From Intestinimonas sp052065695 (GTDB taxonomy: Bacteria; Bacillota; Clostridia; Oscillospirales; Oscillospiraceae), in the NCBI RefSeq assembly GCF_052065695.1, contig NZ_JBQHTM010000014.1:1-64000 (forward strand): a stretch of DNA of 64,000 bases. The letters run 5' to 3'. The translations under genes were made by a program, and so were the position numbers. This document shows, piece by piece, positions 23,592-33,537 of the stretch; positions within the stretch are counted from its first letter, which is position 1, and each line of letters opens with the position of its first letter. The notes beneath the pieces are model-generated. The model was not told the DNA's origin, made no database searches, and worked only from the letters and a program-made list of their open reading frames with translations.

Positions 23592-24134
23592 ATGGCTCGC
23601 GTCGGATTCATCCACGATAAGCTGGACATTAAATTCCTGGTGCTTTACATCATGTCCCGTGTTGTGGCACCCATCGACCTGCCCACCCTGACCGACCTCA
23701 CCATGTGCGACGAGGGAGTGGACTATTTCGCCTTTGCCGAGGCCGTCCACGAGCTGGTGGACACCGAACATCTGCTGCTGGAGGACGACCTCTATTCCAT
23801 CACGGAAAAGGGCCGGAAAAATGGCGCCATCTGTGAGAGCAGCCTCCCCTACTCCATCCGAGTCAAATGCGACAAGAATGTGGCCAAGCTCAACAGCCGG
23901 CTGCGCCGGGACGCCCAGGTCCGCTCCGAGCGCATCCCCCGTGGAGATGGCACCTTCACCCTGGTGATGGCTCTGGACGATGAGCACGGCAATCTCCTCA
24001 CCATTGAGATGCTGGCTGCCACAGAGCAGCAGTGCGACCGTCTGGCCGAACAGTTCAAAGCTCACCCTGAGCAGATCTACAACGGCGTGCTGGATGTGCT
24101 GCTCACCGACTTCGACGGAAAGGAGCAGAGCTGA
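23592..24134 (+). CDS. DUF4364 family protein
   Basis: A 180-aa soluble protein of the clostridial DUF4364 family: KLDIKFLVLYIMSRVVAPI at the start, a winged-helix-like N-terminal region (FAEAVHELVDTEHLLLEDD, YSITEKGRK, the wing of a PadR/MarR-like fold) and a mixed alpha/beta C-terminus. The fold suggests a transcription factor, but the target is unknown. AAGGAGG precedes the ATG. It is followed after 18 bases by a membrane protein gene, and both appear to share the promoter at 23490. Confidence 0.8.
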   Translation: MARVGFIHDKLDIKFLVLYIMSRVVAPIDLPTLTDLTMCDEGVDYFAFAEAVHELVDTEHLLLEDDLYSITEKGRKNGAICESSLPYSIRVKCDKNVAKLNSRLRRDAQVRSERIPRGDGTFTLVMALDDEHGNLLTIEMLAATEQQCDRLAEQFKAHPEQIYNGVLDVLLTDFDGKEQS

Positions 24135-24152
24135 TTGGAGGTACCAACACTG

Positions 24153-25034
24153 ATGGGACAGCCCATTACCCTGCTGTTCCTCTATTTTATCTTCTACTCC
24201 TTCTGCGGCTGGCTGTGGGAGACCTGCTACTGCTCCATCAAGGAACGACACTATGTTCCCCGAGGATTTCTGTACGGACCGGTCTGCCCCATTTACGGGG
24301 TAGGCTTCTTGCTGATGGTCCTCTTTTTCGCTCCCTTCAAGGATAATCTGGTGGTCTTTTACTTCGTGGCCGTCATCGTCATGACGGCCTGGGAATACTT
24401 TGTAGGCTGGTTTCTGGAAACCACCACCCACATCAAGTACTGGGATTACAGTGACCGCCGGTTCAACATCAAGGGTCGGGTGTGCCTGGAAGTAAGCCTC
24501 TTCTGGGGTATCATGTCCTATGTGGCTGTATTTCTCATTCACCCTCCGGTAGCGCGGCTTTTTTCCCGGATGCCCGACTGGCTCCAGTACACCGCCTGTG
24601 GCGCCTGTCTCTCCCTGCTGCTGGTGGATACCGTCACCACCATCCGGAAGCTGGCCCTGGTCACCAAAGCCATGGACCGGCTCCAGACCGCCGGCGACGA
24701 GCTGCGGCTCCAGATGGCCCTGGCCCGGTCCGATCTGGGCGACAACCTGGAAGTGGTGGGCGAGGAGCTGCGTGCCCGGCTGGATGACGTCCGGGAGAAT
24801 CTCTCCCCTGCCAATGCCCAGCGGCTGGATCGGCTGATGTCCGATTACGACGAGCTGCTGAAGCGTGCTGAGCGCATGAGCCGCCGGTTCCGCAACCGTT
24901 ACCGCCACATGAGCTCCCGCCGCTATGCACTGGATGACGTCCGGGCCTATGGCAGTCAGTGGCGGGCCTCCATCCAGGCCGCCAAGGCGGCGCGGAAGGC
25001 GGAAAAGGCCGCCAAGAAGGCCAGTAAAGCCTGA
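24153..25034 (+). CDS. CmpB-like membrane protein (putative ABC transporter permease family)
   Basis: A 293-aa protein with about five N-terminal membrane helices. The family pattern is FYSFCGWLWETCYCSIKERH followed by RGFLYGPVCPIYGVGFLLMV, and CLEVSLFWGIMSYVAVF later. Past residue 160 it becomes a long charged alpha-helical tail (likely coiled coil) ending in a Lys/Ala-rich stretch. The name comes from automatic annotation; transport has not been shown. I start it at the ATG at 24153, 11 bases after GGAGG, instead of the TTG at 24135. Confidence 0.75.
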   Translation: MGQPITLLFLYFIFYSFCGWLWETCYCSIKERHYVPRGFLYGPVCPIYGVGFLLMVLFFAPFKDNLVVFYFVAVIVMTAWEYFVGWFLETTTHIKYWDYSDRRFNIKGRVCLEVSLFWGIMSYVAVFLIHPPVARLFSRMPDWLQYTACGACLSLLLVDTVTTIRKLALVTKAMDRLQTAGDELRLQMALARSDLGDNLEVVGEELRARLDDVRENLSPANAQRLDRLMSDYDELLKRAERMSRRFRNRYRHMSSRRYALDDVRAYGSQWRASIQAAKAARKAEKAAKKASKA

Positions 25035-25053
25035 GCCGTTTGTCCAAACAGGA

Positions 25054-25093
25054 TAAAAAATGCTGTTCCCCATCTGGGGAACAGCATTTTTTC
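25054..25093. terminator. Bidirectional terminator between convergent genes
   Basis: AAAAAATGCTGTTCCCC / GGGGAACAGCATTTTTT with a 4-base loop; it ends both the CmpB-like gene (plus) and cls (minus). Confidence 0.9.
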
Positions 25094-25103
25094 ATTTTTG
25101 GGC

Positions 25104-26636
25104 TTACATCAGCGGCGCGAACACACGGAGAACAGCCCGGTAGGCCTTCCGCCACCAAGGGAGAGCCCGGCTCTGCTCCAGGGTGATGGGTTGGCACTTC
25201 TCAAGCGTGGCCAGGAAGTCGGCTTTGATGTCCCGCACCGTGGGATCACCGCACAGCCACACACCATTTTCAAAGTGGAGGAACAGACTGCGGTAATCCA
25301 TGTTCACTGTGCCGACAGTGCCGTACTTGTCGTCCACGGCAAAGTTCTTGGCGTGAACAAAACCGGGGGTATACTCGTAGATCTTTACCCCGGCTTCCAG
25401 CAGCGGACCATAGTGGGCCCTTGTGACCTCAAAGACTACCTTTTTGTCCGGGATATGAGGGGTCATGATGCGTACGTCCACCCCCGACTTTGCTGCGATA
25501 CACAAAGCCGTATTCATGCTGTCGTCCACGATGAGGTAGGGCGTGGTGATATAGACATAACGCCTGGCCTTGTTGATGAGGTTGAGATAGACCGACTGGC
25601 CCACCGCCTCCCCGTCCAGGGGGTTGTCGGTATAGGGCTGCACATAGCCCGTTCCCTCGGGCGGCGTCTCCCACTTCGGACGGAAGGCGTCATAATCCTC
25701 CGTGAAGGTCTCCCGTGTATAGTCCCACAGGGTGAGGAACATCACCGTCATGCTCCAGGCCGCCTCTCCACGGACTAGGATGGCACTGTCCTTCCAGTGG
25801 CCGAAACGGACCTTTTTGTTGATATACTCGTCGGCCAGGTTGATGCCGCCGGTAAAGGCCACCTTTCCGTCGATGACCAGGATTTTTCGGTGGTCCCGGT
25901 TGTTGAGCCGCAGGGACAGGATGGGGACAAAGGGATTGAAGACACAGCACCGGATACCGGTGCGCTTTTCCAGCTCGGAGGCGTACTCCCGGGGCAGGGT
26001 AAACATGGAGCCGATGTCATCGTACATCACCCGCACGTCCACCCCCTCCTTCACCTTTCCTGTGAGGATGTCCAGGATGGTGTCCCACATAACCCCGTCA
26101 TCGATAATAAAATACTCCAGGAAAATATATCGCTCCGCCTTTTTGAGCTCCTCCACCATCCGGGCAAAGCAATCCTCTCCCAGGGGAAAATACTCGGTTT
26201 CCGTGCCGCCGTATACCGGACAGTGGGCCATGTGCTCTAAATACCGGGCCTGGTGCACAGCATCCTCACCAAATGTGATGAGGCTGTCCGCCTTGAAGTC
26301 CTGATGCAGCACCTCCAGCATCTTCTGGTCCATCCCCTCCATCTTCCGGCGGGTCCGCTTACTCAGCTTGTTGCCGCCGAAGAGAAGATAGAAGAGCCCG
26401 CCGAAGATGGGAAAGATCAGGATGGGTACGATCCACGCGATCTTATAGGCCGGTTCGCTGCTGCGGTTCACGATCCAGAAAACTGCCGCGATGCTCAACG
26501 CCACACAGATCCCGTAAAAGGGCAGGAAAAATTCGTTGAACCGCAGGAGCATAAGCACCAGCACGGCGATTTGGATGATGAGGAATACCCCCATCAACAC
26601 CGCCCGGTGGAACAGCAGAGAGACCAGTTTCTTCAT
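25104..26636 (-). CDS. cls: Cardiolipin synthase
   Basis: A 510-aa phospholipase D-type enzyme: two N-terminal membrane helices (VLMGVFLIIQIAVLVLML region and a second one), then two HKD motifs, HRKILVIDGKVAFTGGINLA and HAKNFAVDDKYGTVGTVNMD. It joins two phosphatidylglycerol molecules to cardiolipin and glycerol at the membrane. It starts 48 bases after dnaE on the same strand, so it may be the last gene of the long murB-to-cls run. Full length for the family. Confidence 0.92.
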   Translation of the reverse strand: MKKLVSLLFHRAVLMGVFLIIQIAVLVLMLLRFNEFFLPFYGICVALSIAAVFWIVNRSSEPAYKIAWIVPILIFPIFGGLFYLLFGGNKLSKRTRRKMEGMDQKMLEVLHQDFKADSLITFGEDAVHQARYLEHMAHCPVYGGTETEYFPLGEDCFARMVEELKKAERYIFLEYFIIDDGVMWDTILDILTGKVKEGVDVRVMYDDIGSMFTLPREYASELEKRTGIRCCVFNPFVPILSLRLNNRDHRKILVIDGKVAFTGGINLADEYINKKVRFGHWKDSAILVRGEAAWSMTVMFLTLWDYTRETFTEDYDAFRPKWETPPEGTGYVQPYTDNPLDGEAVGQSVYLNLINKARRYVYITTPYLIVDDSMNTALCIAAKSGVDVRIMTPHIPDKKVVFEVTRAHYGPLLEAGVKIYEYTPGFVHAKNFAVDDKYGTVGTVNMDYRSLFLHFENGVWLCGDPTVRDIKADFLATLEKCQPITLEQSRALPWWRKAYRAVLRVFAPLM

Positions 26637-26684
26637 ATATGCCTCACAGTGACAAGTGTTTTTGCTTTTCAGATATTTTTCTTA

Positions 26685-29600
26685 TCAGCCAGCCGTCTTG
26701 GGTGGACGCAGGACCACATTTTCCGGGCCCAGCAGCTCTTCCAGCTCCCGGATCAGCGCCGGATGCTGGATACACAGACCCCGGCGCTTCCGGCCGCTCC
26801 CGGCAAAATAGAAGATCACCTTCTCGGTGCCGGGGAACATGAGAAAAATCTTCTGGACCCGCTCCCAGACCGGGCCTTCCTCCTGTTCCAGCTTGATATA
26901 AAGGGTATTCGCTTTCGTGGTTGTTGCCTCTTCTTCCGGCTGGCCCGGCACCGTGCCCAGAGGGTGGACCTCGTCCACCAGCAGCTGTGGCGCCTTCTCA
27001 TCCCGGACGGAGAGCCGGCCGGTGACCCAGATCGGGTTGTTCTCCTGAAGGAGGGAACCGCTGGCGCTTAGGGTGCGGGCAAAGACCAGCAGCTCCATGG
27101 AGCCGGTGTCGTCCTCTAGGGTGACATAGCACATAAGGGTGTTGTTCCGCGTGGTCTTGGTCTTGGCTGCGGCCACCACCCCCGCCAGCGTAATCTTCTG
27201 CTCGTCCCGATAGGTGTCCGGGCCGCTCTCCTTGCCGAAGTCGGCCAGGATGGCCCCCATGGGGGCGGCGTGCACCGCTTTGGCGGCCTGCCGGTACTCG
27301 TCCATGGGGTGGCCGGTGAGATAGAGGCCGGTGGTCTCCTTCTCCATGGCCATCCGCTCCTGGCGGGTGAACTCAGGCAGGTTGGGCAGGGGCGGGTCGG
27401 TGACGGCGGAGGGCTCCTCTCCCCCGCCGCCGAAAAGGTCAAACTGCCCCTCCAGGTTCTTCTTCCGCTGCTGGGCCACTCCGTCCAGCACCTGGCCATA
27501 CACGGCCAGCAGCTGGGAGCGGCGGTAACCCAGGCTGTCGAAGGCGCCGCACTTGATGAGGCTTTCGGCCACCCGCCGGTTGAGATCGGCACCCCCCATG
27601 CGCTGGCAGAAGTCGGCAAAGGAGGTGAAGGGTCCCCCCCGCTCCCGCTCGGAGAGTAGGTCCAGGATGACGCCACGCCCCACGCCCTTTACTGCCACCA
27701 GACCAAAGCGGAGGTTGTCACCCTCCACAGTGAAGTCGGCGCCGGAAGCATTGATGTCGGGGGGCAGCAGGTCGATGCCGCTCTCCCGGCACTCCCCGAT
27801 GTACTCGGCCACCTTGGCCTGGGAATCCAGCACCGAGGTGAGGAGAGCAGCCATATACTCCCTGGGATAGTGGTATTTGAACCAGGCCGTTTGGTAGCAG
27901 ACGATGGCGTAGCTCACAGCATGGGCCTTGTTGAAGGCGTAATTGGCGAAATCGTAGATCTCGTCATAGATGTCCTGGCCGGTCTGCTCCGGGATGCCCA
28001 GAGCGATACAACCAGGAATGTTCCGCTCCTGGTCGCCGTAGATGAAGGCCTGGCGCTCCTTCTCGATCTGGGCCTTCTTCTTCTTGGAGATGGCACGGCG
28101 CACCATGTCGGCCTGGCCCAGAGAGTAGCCGCCCAGCTTGCGGAAGATCTCGATGACCTGCTCCTGGTAGACGATGCAGCCATAGGTCACCGACAGGATG
28201 GGCTCCAGGGCCGGGTGCTTGTATCGGATGAGCTTGAGGTCGTGCTTGCAGGCGATGAACCGGGGGATGGACTCCATGGGGCCGGGGCGGTAGAGGGCGA
28301 TGATGGCCGTGATGTCCTCGATGTCCTTGGGCTTGAGGCCCACACACACCCCCGTCATGCCGGGAGACTCCATCTGGAATACGCCGGAGGTCTTGCCCTC
28401 TGAGAGCATTTGAAAGACCGCCGGGTCGTTGTCCGGGATGTTGTGGAGGTCGAAATCGGGCTCCTTCCGGCGGACCAGCTGGACGGCGTCGTCCAGCACC
28501 GTCAGGTTCCGCAGGCCCAAAAAGTCCATTTTGAGGAGGCCCAGCTCCTCCAGGGTGGTCATGGTGTACTGGGTGACTACCGACTCGTCGTTCTTGGCCA
28601 GGGGGACATAGTCATCCACGGGGAGCCGGGTGATGACCACACCGGCGGCATGGGTGGAGGCGTGGCGGGGCATGCCCTCGATGCTGCGAGCGGTATCGAT
28701 GAGGGTCTTGACCCGCTCATCCCCCTCGTAGAGGTCCCGCAGGGGCTTGGACAGCTTCAGGGCCTCGTCCAGGGTGATGTGGAGGGCGCCGGGGCCGCTG
28801 GGCACCTGCTTGGCGATGTTGTCCACCTCGGCGTAGGGGAAGTTGAGGGCCCGGCCCACGTCCCGGATGGCGCCCCGGGCGGCCATGGTGCCGAAGGTGA
28901 CGATCTGGGCCACGTGGTCGGCGCCGTATTTGCAGCAGACGTAGTCGATGACCTCCTGCCGACGGCGGATACAGAAGTCGATGTCGATATCGGGCATGGT
29001 GACCCGCTCCGGGTTGAGGAATCGCTCAAAGTAAAGGCCGTACTTGGTGGGGTCTACGTCGGTGATGTGGAGGCAGTAGGACACCATGCTGCCGGCGGCG
29101 GAGCCGCGGCCGGGGCCCACGGGGATATTGTGCCGCTTGGCGTAGCCGATGAAGTCGGAGACGATGAGGAAGTAGTCCACGAAGCCCATCTTGCGGATCA
29201 TATCCATCTCGTAGGCCAGCTGCTTCCGGTAGTCCTCCGGGGCGTCGGGATAGCGCTGGGCAAAGCCGTCCAGGCACAGCTTTTCAAAGTAGGCATCCCC
29301 GTCGGTCCAGCCCTCGGGCAGCTTGAACTCGGGCAGGTGGTATGTGCCGAACTGAAACTCTACATTGCAGAGGTCGGCGATCTTTTGGGTGTTCTCCAGG
29401 GCCTCCGGGCAACTCTGGAAGAGCTGGGCCATCTCGGCCTCGCTCTTCACATAGAACTCCTCGGTCTCAAACTTCATCCGGCCTGGCTCATCCACCGTCT
29501 TGCCCATCTGGATGCACATGAGCACGTCCTGGGTACGGGCGTCCTCCCGGGTCAGGTAGTGGGCGTCGTTTGTTGCTACCAGGGGGATGCCCGTCTCCTC

Positions 29601-30179
29601 GTGGAGGCGCAGCAGGCCCTGGATGATGGCCGGGTCTTCGGGCAGGCTGTGGTCCTGGAGCTCCAGATAGTAGCCGTCGGGACCAAAGAGGTCCCGCATG
29701 GCCAGGGCCTCCTTCTTGGCGTCCTCATACTGGCCGTTGCGGAGCAGCCGGGGCAGCTCCCCCGCCAGGCAGGCGGAGAGGGCGATGAGTCCGCCGGCGT
29801 GCTGCCGCAGCAGCTCCTTGTCGATGCGGGGCTTGATGTAAAAGCCCTCGGTGAAGCTGCGGGAGACCATGTGGCACAGGTTGCGGTAGCCCTCCTCGTT
29901 CCGGCAGAGCAGGATGAGATGGCGGGGGGAGGAGTCAAACTCGTGCTCCTTCTGGAACCGGGTCCGGGGGGCCACATAGACCTCACAGCCGATGATGGGC
30001 TTGACCCCCTCGGCCTTGCAGGCCTTGTAGAAGTCCACCGCCCCGTACATGACGCCGTGGTCGGTGATGGCTACGGCGTTCTGCCCCAGCTCCTTCACCC
30101 GCTTCACCAGCCCCGGGATGCGGCAGCAGCCGTCCAGAAGACTGAACTCGGTATGGACATGTAAGTGGACGAAGGACAT
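26685..30179 (-). CDS. dnaE: DNA polymerase III alpha subunit
   Basis: A 1164-aa DnaE. The N-terminal PHP domain begins HLHVHTEFSLLDGCCRIPGL. The polymerase palm has the catalytic aspartates in MPDIDIDFCIRRR and GPGRGSAAGS nearby, then a helix-hairpin-helix region and a C-terminal OB fold (TLAGVVAAAKTKTTRNNT). The start at 30179 follows GAGGAGG. In Firmicutes DnaE works with PolC at the fork, extending primers and copying the lagging strand. It lies 25 bases after a small hypothetical gene downstream of whiA. Confidence 0.95.
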   Translation of the reverse strand: MSFVHLHVHTEFSLLDGCCRIPGLVKRVKELGQNAVAITDHGVMYGAVDFYKACKAEGVKPIIGCEVYVAPRTRFQKEHEFDSSPRHLILLCRNEEGYRNLCHMVSRSFTEGFYIKPRIDKELLRQHAGGLIALSACLAGELPRLLRNGQYEDAKKEALAMRDLFGPDGYYLELQDHSLPEDPAIIQGLLRLHEETGIPLVATNDAHYLTREDARTQDVLMCIQMGKTVDEPGRMKFETEEFYVKSEAEMAQLFQSCPEALENTQKIADLCNVEFQFGTYHLPEFKLPEGWTDGDAYFEKLCLDGFAQRYPDAPEDYRKQLAYEMDMIRKMGFVDYFLIVSDFIGYAKRHNIPVGPGRGSAAGSMVSYCLHITDVDPTKYGLYFERFLNPERVTMPDIDIDFCIRRRQEVIDYVCCKYGADHVAQIVTFGTMAARGAIRDVGRALNFPYAEVDNIAKQVPSGPGALHITLDEALKLSKPLRDLYEGDERVKTLIDTARSIEGMPRHASTHAAGVVITRLPVDDYVPLAKNDESVVTQYTMTTLEELGLLKMDFLGLRNLTVLDDAVQLVRRKEPDFDLHNIPDNDPAVFQMLSEGKTSGVFQMESPGMTGVCVGLKPKDIEDITAIIALYRPGPMESIPRFIACKHDLKLIRYKHPALEPILSVTYGCIVYQEQVIEIFRKLGGYSLGQADMVRRAISKKKKAQIEKERQAFIYGDQERNIPGCIALGIPEQTGQDIYDEIYDFANYAFNKAHAVSYAIVCYQTAWFKYHYPREYMAALLTSVLDSQAKVAEYIGECRESGIDLLPPDINASGADFTVEGDNLRFGLVAVKGVGRGVILDLLSERERGGPFTSFADFCQRMGGADLNRRVAESLIKCGAFDSLGYRRSQLLAVYGQVLDGVAQQRKKNLEGQFDLFGGGGEEPSAVTDPPLPNLPEFTRQERMAMEKETTGLYLTGHPMDEYRQAAKAVHAAPMGAILADFGKESGPDTYRDEQKITLAGVVAAAKTKTTRNNTLMCYVTLEDDTGSMELLVFARTLSASGSLLQENNPIWVTGRLSVRDEKAPQLLVDEVHPLGTVPGQPEEEATTTKANTLYIKLEQEEGPVWERVQKIFLMFPGTEKVIFYFAGSGRKRRGLCIQHPALIRELEELLGPENVVLRPPKTAG

Positions 30180-30204
30180 AGGGGACCTCCTCAGTTCAAT
30201 GGTG

Positions 30205-30648
30205 TCAATAGGATGAATGGTCTTGGACCCGCGCACGGAGCTCACGCTCCACCTCTGGCAACAGCCCCGTCAGGGTACGCCGCTGCCAGAGAGAAAAAAG
30301 CGGCAGGCAGGCGCAGCACAGGGTGCGCAGAGAGAAACCGTCGGCCCAGATGAGCAGGGCCAGTGCCAGCCAGAAGATGCCGTGGAACAGGAAGAAGCCA
30401 GCCGGCAATCGCACGGTCATTTCGATCCGCGTTCCGCCTTCCACTGCCATCAGAGCGGCATCCACCTGGACATGGCCGCCGATGGGGCCGGTCCGGGCCA
30501 GGCACAGTCCATCTGGTCGAACCCGGGCAAACCAGGTATTCCGGGCAGTCCACCGGTCCAGTCGGGACCAGGGCCGGGCGCCGCGGCACAAGGCTTCTTC
30601 TGTCTCCCGGGGTGTGAGCGCCGTTTCCAATACGCACCGGCGGACCAT
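30205..30648 (-). CDS. Hypothetical membrane protein between whiA and dnaE
   Basis: A 147-aa protein that I do not recognise. The middle has one or two hydrophobic helices (AGFFLFHGIFWLALALLIWA, then LRTLCCACLPLFSLW). The N-terminal half is a beta-rich soluble region with GTRIEMTVRLP. The ATG at 30648 is six bases from GGAGGGG; a GTG at 30654 overlaps the whiA stop. The position between whiA and dnaE suggests it is co-transcribed, but says nothing definite about function. Confidence 0.65.
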   Translation of the reverse strand: MVRRCVLETALTPRETEEALCRGARPWSRLDRWTARNTWFARVRPDGLCLARTGPIGGHVQVDAALMAVEGGTRIEMTVRLPAGFFLFHGIFWLALALLIWADGFSLRTLCCACLPLFSLWQRRTLTGLLPEVERELRARVQDHSSY

Positions 30649-30650
30649 AC

Positions 30651-31547
30651 TCACCCCTCCCCCGCCAGCTCCATGAGCTTGCGGAGCCGGTGGTTGAGAC
30701 AGGACTTGGTCACCGGCGGATCGCTGAGGGCGGCCAGCTGGGATAGTGTGAGCTCCGGGTGGCTGAGGCGCAGCTCCGCCGTAGCCCGGAGCTTGTCCGG
30801 CAGGGAGTCCAGCCCCCGGCTCCGGGCGTACCGCTCGATGGCCTCCACCTGCTCCAGGGCGGCATCCACCGCTTTGTCCAGATTGGCCGAGTCGCAGTTC
30901 ACCCGGCGGTTGACGCTCCCCCGCAGGTGTTTTTCCAGCTTGGCGTTCATGATCTCCATAGCCGACACCGGCGCCCCCAGGGCGGTGAGGAAGTCGGCAA
31001 TGGTCTCGCTGGGCTTGAAATAGGTGATGTAATTGGATTTCCGGGTGGTCTGCTTGGGCTCAAAGCCCACCTCCCGCAGCAGCGCCGCCAGCTCCCGGCT
31101 CACGTTGAAGTGGGTGGTGCACAGCTCCAGGTGGTAGCTCTTGGCCGGGTCGCTCACCGAGCCCCCCGCCAGAAAGGCCCCCCGCAGAAAGGCGGACCGG
31201 CAGTGGTCCTCCTCTACCATAGCGAAATTGATGTGGTGGGCCAGAGAGGCCTCCGGCTCGTAGCCGAAGGCCTCCCTGACGGCGGTGAGCTTGGCGGGGT
31301 CGGTGAGGTGGAAGGTCTGCTTCCCCGCCGCCGACGCCGTCACGGTGTCAAATTCCACCCGAAAGGCCCGGCGGAAGAGCTCCGGCAGGCGCTTAGCAAA
31401 GGCGGGCGAGGCGGTGACCACCTTCACCTCCTCCCGGGTGAAGCTGCGGCAGAACAGTAGGGCGCCGTAGGCCTCCGCCCGGGCACAGCACCGTCGGGCG
31501 AGCTCTCCCCGGCACAGCTCTGTTTTGACTTGGTTGGAAAAGGACAT
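30651..31547 (-). CDS. whiA: WhiA, DNA-binding cell-division/sporulation regulator
   Basis: A 298-aa WhiA: a LAGLIDADG-homing-endonuclease-like N-terminal fold (FLRGAFLAGGSVSDPAKSYH, SNYITYFKPSETIADFL) without endonuclease function and a C-terminal helix-turn-helix (ELTLSQLAALSDPPVTKSCL). In Bacillus it affects division and chromosome segregation. AAAAGGAG lies before the ATG at 31547. It has the conserved position after yvcK and rapZ. Confidence 0.92.
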   Translation of the reverse strand: MSFSNQVKTELCRGELARRCCARAEAYGALLFCRSFTREEVKVVTASPAFAKRLPELFRRAFRVEFDTVTASAAGKQTFHLTDPAKLTAVREAFGYEPEASLAHHINFAMVEEDHCRSAFLRGAFLAGGSVSDPAKSYHLELCTTHFNVSRELAALLREVGFEPKQTTRKSNYITYFKPSETIADFLTALGAPVSAMEIMNAKLEKHLRGSVNRRVNCDSANLDKAVDAALEQVEAIERYARSRGLDSLPDKLRATAELRLSHPELTLSQLAALSDPPVTKSCLNHRLRKLMELAGEG

Positions 31548-31587
31548 AGGTGCTCCTTTTTTCTTTCTATGATGGGTATCAGCCCGG

Positions 31588-32652
31588 TCACTCCTCCAGA
31601 CGGAACGGGGTCTCCTCAGCGCCCAGCTCGTGGGCGATGCGGATGGACCGCTCGGCCAGCAGCTCCATGACGGCGGCCGACAGCCGGGCCACCGAGTGGC
31701 GGGCGTAATCGGAGGTCTCGGAGGCCAGAGGCCGCTCCACCAGCTCCACCCCCAGAGCCTCCACCCGCTCCCGGTCGATGACGATGGGGGCGGCATCCTC
31801 CTCCCGGTAGCGCTCTACCAAGCCGGGCCGCACCTGGGCCGAGTTGGCCAGGCATAGGTCCACCAGACCCGGCCCGCCTCCGTGGGACAGGAGGGCGGCC
31901 ACGTGGTCGGCCACGGTGTAGCCCTCGGTCTCCCCGTCCTGGGTCATGATGTTGCAGATATAGACCTTCAGGGCATCGGAGTGGCGGATGGCCTCCCCCA
32001 CCCCGTCCACCAGCAGGTTGGGGATGACGCTGGTGTAGAGGCTCCCCGGCCCCAGCAAAATGAGGTCGGCCTCCCGGATGGCCCGAAGCGTCTCGGGGAG
32101 CGCCGGGGGACGCTCAGGCAGCAGCCGCACCCGGACGATGCGGCAGTCCTGCTCCTTCTTGAAGGCGCAGATCTTGGACTCCCCCACCACGCTCTTCCCG
32201 TTTTCAAATGTGGCCTCCAGCTGCACGTTCTCGTTGGTCACCGGCAGCACTCGACCCGTGATGGCCAGGACCTCACTCATCCGAGCTACCGCCTGGTCAA
32301 AGGACCCGGTGATGCCGTTGAGGGCGGCCAGGATCAGGTTGCCAAAGGACTGGCCGGTAAGACTCCCCGACCCGCCGGGAAAGCGGTAGGTCAGGAGCTG
32401 GTTCATGATGGGCTCGGCGTTGGCCAGGGCCTCCATACAGTGGCGGATATCCCCCGGCGGCGGCATGCCTAAATCCTGCCGGAGCATACCGGAGCCGCCG
32501 CCATCGTCGGCCACAGTGACGATGGCGGTCAGATTGCGGGTATACTGCTTCAGGCCACGGAGCATGGTGGACAAGCCGGTACCGCCGCCGATGGCGGCGA
32601 TTTTCGGCCCGTGCTCCCAGCGCTGGTCGCTGCGGCTGTACTGCTCGCTCAT
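31588..32652 (-). CDS. yvcK: YvcK/GlmR, gluconeogenesis factor
   Basis: A 354-aa protein of the CofD-like family: the nucleotide-binding start PKIAAIGGGTGLSTMLRGLK, then VADDGGGSGMLRQDLGMPPP and LGPGSLYTSVIPNLLV. YvcK (GlmR) binds UDP-GlcNAc in Bacillus and directs carbon toward the cell wall precursor pathway. It starts three bases after rapZ, and whiA follows 40 bases later, the standard Firmicutes cluster. Confidence 0.93.
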   Translation of the reverse strand: MSEQYSRSDQRWEHGPKIAAIGGGTGLSTMLRGLKQYTRNLTAIVTVADDGGGSGMLRQDLGMPPPGDIRHCMEALANAEPIMNQLLTYRFPGGSGSLTGQSFGNLILAALNGITGSFDQAVARMSEVLAITGRVLPVTNENVQLEATFENGKSVVGESKICAFKKEQDCRIVRVRLLPERPPALPETLRAIREADLILLGPGSLYTSVIPNLLVDGVGEAIRHSDALKVYICNIMTQDGETEGYTVADHVAALLSHGGGPGLVDLCLANSAQVRPGLVERYREEDAAPIVIDRERVEALGVELVERPLASETSDYARHSVARLSAAVMELLAERSIRIAHELGAEETPFRLEE

Positions 32653-32655
32653 ACA

Positions 32656-33516
32656 TCAGTCCCTCGTCATGTCACGGTGGCTCTCAGAGGCGTTGTACCC
32701 CTTCTGCCGGATGAAATCGGCCAAGGCCCGGGTCACCGCCACCGACCGGTGGTGTCCGCCGGTGCAGCCCACGGCAATGACCAGCGCCGTCTTGCCCTCC
32801 TCCACATAGAGGGGCAACAGGAAACTCAGCAGGCTCTCCAGATGGGACATCAGGTCCCGGGTCTGCTGGTAGCCGAAGACGAAATCCCGCACCCCGGCAT
32901 CCAGTCCCGTCTGATTGCGGAGCTCGGCGATATAATAGGGGTTGGGCAGACACCGCACATCGAAGACCAGGTCTGCCTCCAGGGGAATGCCGTTTTTGAA
33001 GCCGAAGGAGATCACCGACACGCTCATGTCCGGCTTGCCATCCCCCTCGCCGAAGAGGCGGAGCATCTCCCCCCGCAGCTTGGCGGTGGAGAGGGCCGAG
33101 GTGTCCAGGATGTACTCCGAGCGCTTCCGCACCGGCTCCAGCGCCGACCGCTCCAGGGCCACCGCCTCCTCCAGGGAGCGGCCCGCCTTGGCCAGCGGGT
33201 GGCTCCGCCGGGTCTCCTTGTACCGCTTGATGATGGCCTCCAGGCTGGCCTCCACAAAGAGGATCTTGTAGTCACAGCCCATGTCCTTAAGCTGGGCCAG
33301 GGCGTCAAAGAGGGCGTCGAAGGTCTGACCGCCCCGGATGTCGGTGACTAAGGCCACCTTGTCGTAGCGCCCCTGGCCCGCCATGCACAGCTCGGCAAAC
33401 TTGGGAATGAGGGCGGCGGGCAGATTGTCCACCACATAGTAGCCCATATCCTCCAGGAAGGAGGCGGACTTGCTCTTTCCGGCCCCGGAGAGGCCGGAGA
33501 TCAGGATGAATCTCAT
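32656..33516 (-). CDS. rapZ: RapZ, nucleotide-binding protein (UPF0042)
   Basis: A 286-aa P-loop protein: Walker A GLSGAGKS at residues 8-15, VVDNLPAALIPKFAEL, and the C-terminal GCTGGHHRSVAVT phosphate-binding segment. RapZ (YvcJ) relates to glucosamine-6-phosphate control; in Firmicutes it hydrolyses GTP and its loss affects competence. The ATG at 33516 is preferred to the GTG at 33525; GAGGTGAGC is upstream. Confidence 0.92.
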   Translation of the reverse strand: MRFILISGLSGAGKSKSASFLEDMGYYVVDNLPAALIPKFAELCMAGQGRYDKVALVTDIRGGQTFDALFDALAQLKDMGCDYKILFVEASLEAIIKRYKETRRSHPLAKAGRSLEEAVALERSALEPVRKRSEYILDTSALSTAKLRGEMLRLFGEGDGKPDMSVSVISFGFKNGIPLEADLVFDVRCLPNPYYIAELRNQTGLDAGVRDFVFGYQQTRDLMSHLESLLSFLLPLYVEEGKTALVIAVGCTGGHHRSVAVTRALADFIRQKGYNASESHRDMTRD

Positions 33517-33537
33517 GGTGCTCACCTCACGGATCGC

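Noticed and set aside
28410..30164. Plus-strand frame of 584 codons
   Set aside because: Antisense of dnaE; no ribosome-binding site or recognisable domain.
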